Source of the DNA: an uncultured Tateyamaria sp.
Lineage (GTDB): Bacteria; Pseudomonadota; Alphaproteobacteria; Rhodobacterales; Rhodobacteraceae
Length of the DNA: 64,000 nt
Assembly: GCF_947487805.1 (NCBI RefSeq)
Contig: NZ_CANKXW010000001.1
Location: 247,501-311,500, forward strand
Direction: 5' to 3'
A program made the position numbers and the translations under genes. Positions 32,076 through 40,098 of the stretch are shown here, one piece after another. A model generated the notes under the pieces. That model saw only the letters and a program-made list of their open reading frames with translations. It ran no database searches and had not been told where the DNA came from. Position 1 is the stretch's first letter, and the number at the start of each line of letters is the position of its first letter.

Positions 32076-33556
32076 CTGACGGCCTCGGCCACATGGGGTT
32101 TGCGCACGTCTGCGGATCCGTCCAGATCGGCAATGGTGCGCGCCACCCGCAGCACCCGGTGATAGCCGCGCGCCGACAGCCCGAAACGGTCCGCCACGCG
32201 GGTCAGTAGGGCGCGCCCCTCGTCATCCGGCATCGCCAACGCGTCCAGGGCCGCACCGCTCAGATCCGCATTCGCGCGCAGCCCGGTGCCGTCAAGCCGC
32301 GCTGCCTGCACGTCGCGTGCTGCCGCCACCCGCGCGGCGATCGTCGCCGATGTATCCCACGTCGCGGGCAGATCCAGATCGGCATAGGTCACGGGCGGGA
32401 CATCCACGCGCAGGTCGAACCGGTCCATCAGGGGCCCCGAAATGCGCCCCAGATAATCCTCGCCGCAGGCCGGCGCGCGGCTGCACGCGCGGGCCGCATC
32501 GCTGAGATAGCCGCATTTGCACGGGTTCGCCGCCGCCACCAACATGAAGCGGCAGGGATATTTCACATGGTTGTTGGCCCGCGCGATCATCACTTCGCCG
32601 GTCTCGATGGGCTGGCGCAACGTCTCCAGAACGGTGCGCGGAAACTCGGGAAACTCGTCCATGAACAGCACGCCGTTATGGGCCAGCGACACCTCACCCG
32701 GCTTGGCCCCGCGCCCGCCGCCGATGATCGCCGCCATCGAGGCGGTGTGATGCGGTTCCCGAAACGGTCGGTCCATGGAAATCCCGCCCGCATCCAAAAG
32801 CCCCGACAGCGAATGGATCATCGACGTCTCAAGCGCCTCCATCGCCGACAGCGGCGGCAGGATCCCGGGCAAACGCGCGGCCAGCATCGACTTGCCCGAT
32901 CCCGGCGTACCAACCATCAGCACATGGTGCCGTCCGGCGGCGGCCACCTCAAGCGCGCGTTTGGCGCGTTCCTGCCCCTTTACGTCGCGCATGTCCGGCA
33001 GGTCTCGGCGCGTCGACACCTTGCCTGCCGTCGCAGGCTCCAGCGGGACCTGACCGGTATAGTGGCGCACGACCTCGCCCAGGGTTTCGGCGGCCACGAC
33101 GCGCGTGGCGTCGACCCACGCGGCCTCGGCCCCTGATCCCGCAGGGCAGAGCAGGCTGCGCTCCTGCTCCGCGGCGGCCATGGCGGCGGGCAACGCGCCC
33201 AGAACGGGGACCAGCGTGCCGTCAAGTGACAGCTCGCCCAAGGCCACAGTCGCCTCCACCGCGTCTTCGGGCAGGATCCCGAGTGCGGCCAGGATCGCCA
33301 TCGCGATGGGCAGATCGAAATGCGACCCTTCCTTGGGCAGGTCGGCGGGCGACAGGTTGATGGTGATCCGTTTCGACGGCAGGGCAATGGACATGGCCGA
33401 CAGGGCCGTGCGCACCCGCTCGCGCGCCTCCGACACGGCCTTGTCCGGCAGGCCCACGATGGAAAAGGCGGGCATGCCGGGCGTCAGCGCGCATTGCACC
33501 TCGACTTCGCGCGCGTCGACCCCCTGAAAGGCCACTGTATAGGTCCGTGCCGCCAT
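32045..33556 (-). CDS. comM: YifB/ComM family Mg-chelatase-like AAA+ ATPase
   Basis: A 503-residue protein with the N-terminal ChlI-like domain (FSIVGLPDKAVSEARERVRTAL), AAA+ core with Walker A GTPGSGKS and Walker B GVLFMDEFPEF, and a C-terminal Mg_chelatase_C region. ComM is a hexameric helicase that promotes branch migration during integration of foreign DNA. In Rhodobacter capsulatus, comM is under CtrA control and helps receive gene-transfer-agent DNA. A CtrA-like box lies upstream here. Confidence 0.92.
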   Translation of the reverse strand: MAARTYTVAFQGVDAREVEVQCALTPGMPAFSIVGLPDKAVSEARERVRTALSAMSIALPSKRITINLSPADLPKEGSHFDLPIAMAILAALGILPEDAVEATVALGELSLDGTLVPVLGALPAAMAAAEQERSLLCPAGSGAEAAWVDATRVVAAETLGEVVRHYTGQVPLEPATAGKVSTRRDLPDMRDVKGQERAKRALEVAAAGRHHVLMVGTPGSGKSMLAARLPGILPPLSAMEALETSMIHSLSGLLDAGGISMDRPFREPHHTASMAAIIGGGRGAKPGEVSLAHNGVLFMDEFPEFPRTVLETLRQPIETGEVMIARANNHVKYPCRFMLVAAANPCKCGYLSDAARACSRAPACGEDYLGRISGPLMDRFDLRVDVPPVTYADLDLPATWDTSATIAARVAAARDVQAARLDGTGLRANADLSGAALDALAMPDDEGRALLTRVADRFGLSARGYHRVLRVARTIADLDGSADVRKPHVAEAVSYRVGALTPV

Positions 33557-33600
33557 GCGCCCACCTTTGACAAGAATGGTTAATGGCTAGCGGCGCAGGG

Positions 33601-33615
33601 TTTACGTTTCGTTAA
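33601..33615. promoter_or_regulatory. CtrA-like box upstream of comM
   Basis: TTTA-N7-TTAA on the plus strand (33601-33604, 33612-33615), read on the gene strand as TTAACGAAACGTAAAC. This differs by one base from the CtrA consensus TTAA-N7-TTAAC. It lies 45-59 bp upstream of the comM start, in the short region shared with the end of the glutathione-transferase gene. Confidence 0.45.
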
Positions 33616-33624
33616 TTTCGCCGC

Positions 33625-34302
33625 TCACGCGGGCCAGGGCGTGGTCGGCGTGCCCATGTCGTAGGGAAACGGGTCATAGGTGACCTTCTGCCCCTCGGCG
33701 CGCCACGCTTGGAATGCCGGATCGGTAATCGTCGTCCGGCAATAGGCCTGCGCCTGCGGTCCGACCTGCAAATCATATCCGACAATCCGCGCACAGACCG
33801 GGGCATAGAACGCATCCGCCAGCGAATAGGCACCAAAAAGCCACGGCCCCTCGGACTTGAACCGCGCGGCATGGGCCCACAGCGTCTCGACCCGGTCCAG
33901 ATCAGTGCGCGTCGCATCGTCAGGCTGAAAGCCCGCGTTGACGTGCTGCAACTGCATCGGGCAGTTGCCGCGCAGCGCGGAAAACCCGCCCACCATCTCG
34001 GCACAAAGCCAGCGCGCCGTCGCCCGCGCAGCAGGGTCCGCAGGCCACATGCCCGCCTGCGGGTGCCGCTCGGCCAGGGTCTCGGCCATGGCCAGGCTTT
34101 CGCCCACCACGGTGCCCTCGGGCGTGCGCATCGCGGGCACCAGGCGCGCGGGCGCGAGGTCGGCCAGATCCGCCGCCATTGTCCCGGCATAAAGGCCCAC
34201 CAGATGGGTCCGGTGGGGCAGGTTGAATTTCTCCATCATCAGCCAGCCGCGCAGGGACCAGCTCGAAAATGTACGATCGCCGATAAAAAGGTCATAAGTC
34301 AT
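33625..34302 (-). CDS. Glutathione S-transferase family protein
   Basis: A 225-residue protein with an N-terminal thioredoxin-like domain (YDLFIGDRTFSSWSLRGWLMMEKFN; the Ser in SSWSLR is the likely catalytic serine) and a C-terminal helical domain (GPWLFGAYSLADAFYAPV). Substrate is unknown. The ATG at 34302 is preferred to the in-frame GTG three codons earlier. It lies 60 nt after cobC on the same strand. Confidence 0.86.
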   Translation of the reverse strand: MTYDLFIGDRTFSSWSLRGWLMMEKFNLPHRTHLVGLYAGTMAADLADLAPARLVPAMRTPEGTVVGESLAMAETLAERHPQAGMWPADPAARATARWLCAEMVGGFSALRGNCPMQLQHVNAGFQPDDATRTDLDRVETLWAHAARFKSEGPWLFGAYSLADAFYAPVCARIVGYDLQVGPQAQAYCRTTITDPAFQAWRAEGQKVTYDPFPYDMGTPTTPWPA

Positions 34303-34362
34303 GGGCCGCACGCTAGGCCGACATCGGCCCGCGACGCCAACGCAGATTTGTGGCCTGTGCCA

Positions 34363-34935
34363 TCACGGCAGATGATTGATCACCTCGGCTGCCCCGCGCG
34401 CGGGGTGCAATGTCGTCACCGACAGCGGATCGATCTTGTGCGCCAGAACATCCACCGCCGACAGGCCCAGAACGGCCTGCACCTGCGTCAGGATCACGCC
34501 GAAATGCGCCACTGCGATGATATCGGCGCCCGAATGCGCCGCCTCGATCCGGCGCACGACTGTGGCAACCCGCGCTGCCGCGTCGTTCCAGCTTTCTCCG
34601 CCGGGGGGCGTGTGATCGCCGGGGGCCTCCCAATAGTCGCGGCTCAACTTCGGGTGCCGGTCCGATACGTCCGAGAAATGTACCCCGTCCCAGGTGCCGA
34701 AATGGAATTCGCGCAAGGCGGGCTCATGGGCCAGCCGCACGCGCCCCGCCAGAATGGCGCTCGCCGTGTCTATTGAGCGGCGCAGATCGGAGGATACCAC
34801 CAGCGCATCCTGCGGCAAATGCGCGGCCAGCCGGGCAATGGCGGCGGCGTCTGACAGATCGGCGGGCACATCGCGCCACCCGGTGAAATTGCGCTGATGC
34901 GTCGGCCCGTGCCGTATCCAGTGCCAGGTGGTCAT
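34363..34935 (-). CDS. cobC: Histidine phosphatase, probable alpha-ribazole-5'-phosphate phosphatase CobC
   Basis: A 190-residue phosphoglycerate-mutase-like phosphatase. The RHG motif is in WHWIRHGPTHQ (residues 4-14) with the phospho-His, and the second catalytic His is in IIAVAHFG. The CobC role (removing phosphate from alpha-ribazole phosphate during cobalamin nucleotide-loop assembly) is inferred from its 4-nt overlap with cobU. The start at 34935 lies within that overlap. Confidence 0.8.
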   Translation of the reverse strand: MTTWHWIRHGPTHQRNFTGWRDVPADLSDAAAIARLAAHLPQDALVVSSDLRRSIDTASAILAGRVRLAHEPALREFHFGTWDGVHFSDVSDRHPKLSRDYWEAPGDHTPPGGESWNDAAARVATVVRRIEAAHSGADIIAVAHFGVILTQVQAVLGLSAVDVLAHKIDPLSVTTLHPARGAAEVINHLP

Positions 34936-35453
34936 GGCATCTCTCCCTTGAGCGTCCGGGGCAGCCCGGCCACCACATGCACCACGCAATCGGCCTCAGC
35001 CGCCAGCGCGATGTTGAGCCGCCCCTGCGCCTCGCGGAACGCGCGGCCCAGGGCCGTTTCCGGCACGATCCCCTGTCCTACCTCGTTCGACACGACGACC
35101 ACCGGGGCCGCACAGGCGCGCAACGCGTCCAGAAACGCGCGCTGCTGGGCCTCAAGGTCCAGCCCGTCCAGCATCACGTTGGTCAGCCACATGGTCGCGC
35201 AATCAACCAGCACACAGGCCTCCGGCCCCAGCCCGCCAAGCGCGCCCGCCACGTCCAGCGGCGCATCCACACAGGTCCACTCCCCGCCACGCCGCGCTCG
35301 GTGCTGATCAACCTTTAATTGTATCTCCTCATCCCAAATGCGGGCTGTGGCGATATAAAGAGGCTGTAATCCACTGTTTTTAATAAAATTTTCGGCGATC
35401 ACGGACTTGCCCGACGCCGCGCCGCCTAGAACGAATGTCACTGCCGGCAACAT
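34932..35453 (-). CDS. cobU: Adenosylcobinamide kinase / adenosylcobinamide-phosphate guanylyltransferase
   Basis: A 173-residue bifunctional cobalamin-synthesis enzyme. The P-loop is TFVLGGAASGKS (6-17), followed by ATARIWDEEIQLKVDQHRARR and VLVDCATMWLTNVML, then VVVVSNEVGQGIVPE. The ATG at 35453 is supported by GAGG 9 nt upstream; the open frame extends far upstream antisense to rpoH and is not real coding. The first ~130 nt are unusually AT-rich. It is divergent from rpoH across 90 bp and coupled to cobC. No cobalamin riboswitch is seen. Confidence 0.91.
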   Translation of the reverse strand: MLPAVTFVLGGAASGKSVIAENFIKNSGLQPLYIATARIWDEEIQLKVDQHRARRGGEWTCVDAPLDVAGALGGLGPEACVLVDCATMWLTNVMLDGLDLEAQQRAFLDALRACAAPVVVVSNEVGQGIVPETALGRAFREAQGRLNIALAAEADCVVHVVAGLPRTLKGEMP

Positions 35454-35543
35454 TTTTTCATCCTCAGAGTGAACCAAAACCCGTCCTGCTGCGTAGACAG
35501 AGTAAGTGCGCAAAACAAGCATAACCATCCAGGGGGAAGAACC

Positions 35544-36422
35544 ATGGCATTGGACAATGTTCGAGAGTTCTCGCTGTCTCGTACCGCGATGAAGGCTGAA
35601 TTGCTGGACGCGGAGACGGAATTGCGCCTCGCATATGCGTGGCGGGATGAACGGGATGAGGCCGCGCTGCACCGTCTGATCACCGCCTACATGCGGCTTG
35701 CGATCTCCATGGCGTCCAAGTTCAAACGCTATGGCGCCCCCATGAACGACCTGATCCAGGAGGCCGGTCTGGGCCTGATGAAGGCCGCGGACAAGTTCGA
35801 CCCCGACCGCGGCGTGCGCTTTTCGACCTATGCCGTCTGGTGGATCAAGGCGTCGATCCAGGATTACGTGATGCGCAACTGGTCCATGGTGCGCACCGGA
35901 TCGACCAGCAGCCAGAAATCGCTGTTCTTCAACATGCGGCGCGTGCAGGCCCGCCTTGAACGCGAAAGCGCCGCCGCAGGTGAAACGCTGGACAAGCACC
36001 AGCTGCGCCAGATGATCTCGACCGAAATCGGTGTTCCCCTGCACGATGTCGAGATGATGGAGGGCCGCCTCTCCGGCTCCGACTACTCCCTCAACGCCAC
36101 CCAATCTGCCGAGGACGAGGGCCGAGAGTGGATCGACGCCCTCGAGGATGACAGCGCGCAGGCCGCCGAGACGGTCGAACACAGCCACGACACCGAACAG
36201 CTGCGCGAATGGCTGTTGATGGCGCTGAACGCGCTGAACGACCGCGAACGGTTCATCGTGCGCGAACGCAAGCTGCGCGATGACCCCCGCACATTGGAAA
36301 GCCTCGGTCAGGAGCTGAGCCTGTCCAAAGAGCGTGTCCGCCAGCTTGAGGCGGCCGCATTCACAAAGATGCGCAAGTCCCTTGAGACCCAGAGCCGGGA
36401 AGTGCATCACTTCCTCGTATGA
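35544..36422 (+). CDS. rpoH: RNA polymerase sigma factor RpoH, group II (RpoHII-type)
   Basis: A 292-residue sigma-32 family factor. Region 2 is visible as MNDLIQEAGLGLMKAADKFDPDRGVRFSTYAVWWIKASIQDYVMRNWSMV, the RpoH box as SSQKSLFFNMRR, and region 4 as TLESLGQELSLSKERVRQLEAAA. The N-terminus MALDNVREFSLSRTAMKAELLDAETE resembles the second RpoH of Rhodobacter, which directs the singlet-oxygen/photooxidative response, rather than the RpoHI type. The start at 35544 follows AGGGGGAAGA. Its stop overlaps the chaN start by 4 nt. Confidence 0.9.
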   Translation: MALDNVREFSLSRTAMKAELLDAETELRLAYAWRDERDEAALHRLITAYMRLAISMASKFKRYGAPMNDLIQEAGLGLMKAADKFDPDRGVRFSTYAVWWIKASIQDYVMRNWSMVRTGSTSSQKSLFFNMRRVQARLERESAAAGETLDKHQLRQMISTEIGVPLHDVEMMEGRLSGSDYSLNATQSAEDEGREWIDALEDDSAQAAETVEHSHDTEQLREWLLMALNALNDRERFIVRERKLRDDPRTLESLGQELSLSKERVRQLEAAAFTKMRKSLETQSREVHHFLV

Positions 36423-37213
36423 GAACCGCGATCACATCGCCGATCCTTGCCGCCGTTGCGACCCTGTCGACGGCGGCATTTTCATATGCGGCCACTGATT
36501 GGTCCGGCTTTGACGGCGACGTGCTGATCCTGGGCGAATTCCACGACAATCCCCGCCACCATGCGGTGCAGGCCGACGCGTTGCGCGTGATCCGGCCCCG
36601 CGCGGTGGTCTTTGAAATGCTCACCCCGGACGAGGCACAAGCGCTCGACGCCATCGCCCGCGACCATGCGGCGATGGTGGCGGCGTCGCAAGGCTACCAC
36701 TGGTCCAACATCGCGGACTATGCGGATGTGCTGGCCGCCAGCCCGGTGATCGTCGGCGCGGCCCTGCCGCGTGATGCGGTGCGTGCGGCCTTTGGCGACG
36801 GGGCGGCAGCGGTGTTTGGCCCGGATGCGGGCGTCTACGGCCTGACCAAACCGCTGGCGGCGGAGGAACAGGAGATCCGCGAGCTTGGCCAATTCGACGC
36901 CCATTGCGACGCGATGCCGCTCGATCTGATGTCCGGCATGGTCGAGGCGCAGCGCCTGCGCGACGCCGCCTTTGCCCGCACGGTGGTCGCGGCCCTCGAC
37001 CGGTATGGCAGCCCCGTGGTGCTGATCACCGGCAACGGCCACGCGCGCCTAGATTGGGGCGTGCCTGCCGCGCTGGCCCGCGCGCGCCCCGACCTGTCCG
37101 TGACCAGCGTGGGGCAGGGTGAACGGCAGGAACCACCCGAGGGCGTGTTTTCCTGGACGCTGAACGGCGCGCCCGCGCCCGACAGGGGCGATCCCTGCGC
37201 CGCATTCAACTAG
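36419..37213 (+). CDS. ChaN family (DUF399) haem-binding-like protein
   Basis: A 264-residue exported protein: signal peptide about 1-24 (ending SYA), then GDVLILGEFHDNPRHHAVQ and VVFEMLTPDEAQ, hallmarks of the ChaN/DUF399 family. Campylobacter ChaN binds haem. The C-terminal ITGNGHARLDWGVPAAL is also conserved. No lipobox Cys is present. Translational coupling to RpoHII suggests expression during photooxidative or heat stress. Confidence 0.82.
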   Translation: MRTAITSPILAAVATLSTAAFSYAATDWSGFDGDVLILGEFHDNPRHHAVQADALRVIRPRAVVFEMLTPDEAQALDAIARDHAAMVAASQGYHWSNIADYADVLAASPVIVGAALPRDAVRAAFGDGAAAVFGPDAGVYGLTKPLAAEEQEIRELGQFDAHCDAMPLDLMSGMVEAQRLRDAAFARTVVAALDRYGSPVVLITGNGHARLDWGVPAALARARPDLSVTSVGQGERQEPPEGVFSWTLNGAPAPDRGDPCAAFN

Positions 37214-37295
37214 GGGCCTCAGCCCGGCGGGGGCTGGTTCTCGGGGGTGCGTCGTCCTATGGTCACGCCGACCACAGGCCGCCGGACGCACATTC

Positions 37296-38492
37296 ATGCT
37301 GCAAGACAAACGTATCCTTTTGATCCTGACGGGCGGCATCGCCGCCTACAAGGGGCTGGACCTGATCCGCCGCCTGCGCGAACGCGGCGCATCCGTCACG
37401 CCCGTGCTGACCCGCGCCGCCGAACAGTTCGTCACGCCGCTGTCGGTGTCGGCGCTGGCCGGGCACAAGGTCTACCGCGACCTCTTTGACCTCACCGACG
37501 AGGCCGAGATGGGACATATCCAGCTCAGCCGCTCCGCCGACCTGATCCTCGTGGCCCCGGCCACGGCGGACATCATGGCCAAGATGGCGCAGGGCCGTGC
37601 CAATGATCTGGCCTCGACCCTTTTGTTGGCCACGGACACGCCGGTGATGATCGCGCCCGCAATGAATGTGCGCATGTGGGACCACCCGGCCACGCAACGC
37701 AATCTGACACAACTGCGCGCCGATGGGGTGACGGTTGTGGGCCCCAATGACGGTGACATGGCCTGCGGTGAATTTGGCCCCGGACGGATGGCCGAACCGC
37801 TGGAGATCGTGGACGCCGTGCAGGGCCATTTCGGGCCCCGCCCGCTCAAGGGCAAACATGTGCTGATCACCTCCGGGCCGACGCACGAACCGATTGATCC
37901 CGTCCGCTATATCGCGAACCGGTCCTCGGGCGCGCAGGGCACCGCGCTGGCGCGCGCGCTGCTGGATCTGGGCGCGCAGGTCACCTTTGTCACCGGCCCG
38001 GCGGACGTACCGCCGCCCGTGGGCGCGGATGTGGTCCGGGTCGAAACCGCGCACCAGATGCGCGATGCGGTGCTGGCGGGCCTGCCCGCCGATGCGGCGG
38101 TGTTTGCCGCCGCGGTCGCCGATTGGCGCGTCGATGGGGCCAGCGACGCCAAGCTCAAGAAAGTGGTGGGCACATTGCCCACCCTACAGTTCGCGGAAAA
38201 TCCTGACATTCTGGCGACGGTTGCGCAGATGACCAAAGGCCGCCCAACCCTTGTCGTGGGCTTTGCCGCGGAAACGAATGACGTGATCGACAACGCCACC
38301 GCCAAACGGGTGCGCAAGGGCTGCGACTGGATCGTGGCCAATGACGTCTCGCCCGAGACCGGCATCATGGGCGGGTCCGAAAATGCGGTCACCGTGATCT
38401 CGGACACAGGCGTCGACAGCTGGCCGCGCATGACCAAGGCCGAGGTCGCCGCCCGTCTTGCCCGCCAGATCGCCGAGGCGCTCGCAACATGA
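37296..38492 (+). CDS. coaBC: Bifunctional phosphopantothenoylcysteine decarboxylase / phosphopantothenate--cysteine ligase
   Basis: A 398-residue fused CoaBC (Dfp) of coenzyme A synthesis. The N-terminal flavoprotein half has the catalytic His in [13 protein letters not shown], the PAMNVRMW motif and the [10 protein letters not shown] Cys loop. The C-terminal ligase half shows [22 protein letters not shown] and AAVADWRV with KLKK. Followed by a 17-codon ORF and dut, all overlapping by 4 nt. Confidence 0.95.
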   Translation: MLQDKRILLILTGGIAAYKGLDLIRRLRERGASVTPVLTRAAEQFVTPLSVSALAGHKVYRDLFDLTDEAEMGHIQLSRSADLILVAPATADIMAKMAQGRANDLASTLLLATDTPVMIAPAMNVRMWDHPATQRNLTQLRADGVTVVGPNDGDMACGEFGPGRMAEPLEIVDAVQGHFGPRPLKGKHVLITSGPTHEPIDPVRYIANRSSGAQGTALARALLDLGAQVTFVTGPADVPPPVGADVVRVETAHQMRDAVLAGLPADAAVFAAAVADWRVDGASDAKLKKVVGTLPTLQFAENPDILATVAQMTKGRPTLVVGFAAETNDVIDNATAKRVRKGCDWIVANDVSPETGIMGGSENAVTVISDTGVDSWPRMTKAEVAARLARQIAEALAT

Positions 38493-38542
38493 TCCTTGCC
38501 GCTGGTCATCCCGCCGCCGCAGCTTATGTGGTGGAGCGATGA
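38489..38542 (+). CDS. Possible 17-residue coupling peptide between coaBC and dut
   Basis: An ATG overlaps the coaBC stop (ATGA, 38489-38492), opens 17 codons ([17 protein letters not shown]), and ends with a TGA that overlaps the dut ATG (ATGA, 38539-38542). This geometry lets a ribosome pass from coaBC to dut by two re-initiation steps. It may be a true coupling ORF or chance; dut also has its own GGAG site. No homologue is known to me. Confidence 0.35.
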   Translation: MILAAGHPAAAAYVVER

Positions 38543-39000
38543 AGCCCGTAACCCTCAAACTGATGCGCGTCGGCGGATCCTACACCGACATCCCGCTGCC
38601 CGCCTATGAAACCGTGGGCGCCGCGGGCGCGGATCTGCGCGCGAACCTTGCGGGTGGTGCCGCGGTGGTCGTGGCCCCGGGCGCGCGGCTTTTGGTGCCC
38701 ACGGGCCTCGCGATGGCGGTGCCCGAGGGGTACGAGGTCCAGATCCGCCCGCGCTCTGGCCTTGCGCTGAAACACGGGATCGCGCTGGTCAACAGCCCCG
38801 GCACCATCGACAGCGACTATCGCGGCGAGGTCGGGGTGATCGTACTCAATACATCTGACACGGGCTTTGAAATCACCCACGGGATGCGCATCGCTCAGAT
38901 GGTGCTGGCCCCGGTGGTGCAGGCGTCCTTTGCCGAAGTCGACACGCTGGACGACACGGCCCGCGGTGCGGGCGGCTTTGGATCGACCGGGCGCGGCTGA
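38539..39000 (+). CDS. dut: dUTP diphosphatase
   Basis: A 153-residue trimeric dUTPase that hydrolyses dUTP to dUMP. Motifs are AGADLRA (1), [12 protein letters not shown] (2), [17 protein letters not shown] (3), [10 protein letters not shown] (4) and the C-terminal [12 protein letters not shown] (5). The ATG at 38539 has GGAG just upstream. It overlaps the following gene by 1 nt (TGATG). Confidence 0.95.
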   Translation: MKPVTLKLMRVGGSYTDIPLPAYETVGAAGADLRANLAGGAAVVVAPGARLLVPTGLAMAVPEGYEVQIRPRSGLALKHGIALVNSPGTIDSDYRGEVGVIVLNTSDTGFEITHGMRIAQMVLAPVVQASFAEVDTLDDTARGAGGFGSTGRG

Positions 39001-40061
39001 TGGTGCTGGTCTTTGCCTTGGCGGCGGTCCTGTGGGGCGTCGGTGCCGCGATGAAGACGCCGCGCCGCGCGCGCTGGTTGATGATCGGCATTCTCTACGT
39101 ACTGGTTCTGGCCGTGCAGATCGCCCTGCCGCCCGACCATCCTGTGCGCCTCGCCACCGGCGAAAGCCCGGCGTTCTGGCTGATCCTTGGCGGGTTTGCG
39201 GGCCTTGTCGTGGCCTACCGCTTTGGGCTGCGGCGGTTGCGCGCGCGGGCGCAGGACCGCGAAACCGCAGCGCAACCGCCCGCGCAGGCCGGCGCCTTTA
39301 CCGACACCGAACTCAACCGCTATGCCCGCCACATCGTGCTGCGCGAAATCGGCGGTCCGGGGCAAAAGGCGCTGCGCGAGGCGCGTGTGCTGGTGGTGGG
39401 GGCGGGCGGCCTTGGCGCGCCCGTGCTGCAATACCTCGCGGCCGCCGGGGTGGGCACCATCGGGGTGATCGATGACGACGTGGTGGAAAACGCCAACCTG
39501 CAACGCCAGGTCATCCACACCGATGCCCGCATCGGCACGCCCAAGGTGTTCTCGGCCCAAACCGCGATGCAAGCGCAGAACCCCTTTGTCACCGTGCGCC
39601 CCTATCACCGCCGCCTCACGCCGGACATCGCGGACACCCTGATCGCGGACTATGACATTGTCATCGACGGCACCGACAATTTCGACACCCGCTATCTCGT
39701 GAATGCCGCCGCCGTGCGCGCGGGCGTGCCACTGATCTCGGGCGCGCTCACCCAGTGGGAAGGACAGCTGAGCGTCTTTGACCCCGCCCGCAACGCGCCT
39801 TGCTACCGCTGCATCTTTGACAAGGCTCCTGCACCCGAACTTGCCCCCAGCTGCGCCGAGGCAGGCGTGGCCGGGCCGCTGCCGGGGGTCGTGGGCTCCA
39901 TGATGGCGATTGAGGCGATCAAGCTGATCACCGGCGCAGGCGCACCCCTGCGCGGGCAAATGGCGATTTACGACGCGCTTTACGGCGAAAACCGCACGAT
40001 CACGCTGGCCCGTCGCGCCGATTGCCCCGATTGTGGCACGGCCCCCATGGCGGGCGGATGA
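39000..40061 (+). CDS. ThiF/MoeB-type adenylyltransferase with N-terminal membrane helices
   Basis: A 353-residue E1-like enzyme. The C-terminal ~250 residues are MoeB-like: RYARHIVLREIGGPGQ, GAGGLGAPVLQYL (ATP-binding, 134-146), DNFDTRYLVN, and zinc Cys pairs CYRC and CPDC. MoeB activates the C-terminus of MoaD in molybdopterin synthesis; ThiS activation is also possible. The N-terminus adds three predicted transmembrane helices (about 2-17, 27-43, 58-74), absent in E. coli MoeB, so the enzyme should be membrane-anchored. Coupled to dut. Confidence 0.85.
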   Translation: MVLVFALAAVLWGVGAAMKTPRRARWLMIGILYVLVLAVQIALPPDHPVRLATGESPAFWLILGGFAGLVVAYRFGLRRLRARAQDRETAAQPPAQAGAFTDTELNRYARHIVLREIGGPGQKALREARVLVVGAGGLGAPVLQYLAAAGVGTIGVIDDDVVENANLQRQVIHTDARIGTPKVFSAQTAMQAQNPFVTVRPYHRRLTPDIADTLIADYDIVIDGTDNFDTRYLVNAAAVRAGVPLISGALTQWEGQLSVFDPARNAPCYRCIFDKAPAPELAPSCAEAGVAGPLPGVVGSMMAIEAIKLITGAGAPLRGQMAIYDALYGENRTITLARRADCPDCGTAPMAGG

Positions 40062-40098
40062 CGGCCCCCCTACATTGACCGCAAAGGAGACCGCCAAG

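Noticed and set aside
35454-35543. Possible cobalamin riboswitch in front of cobU
   Set aside because: The intergenic region is only 90 bp, shared with divergent rpoH, and lacks the B12-box sequence.
35454-36410. A 319-codon N-terminal extension of cobU
   Set aside because: It is entirely antisense to rpoH. The P-loop start at 35453 with a ribosome site is the real beginning.
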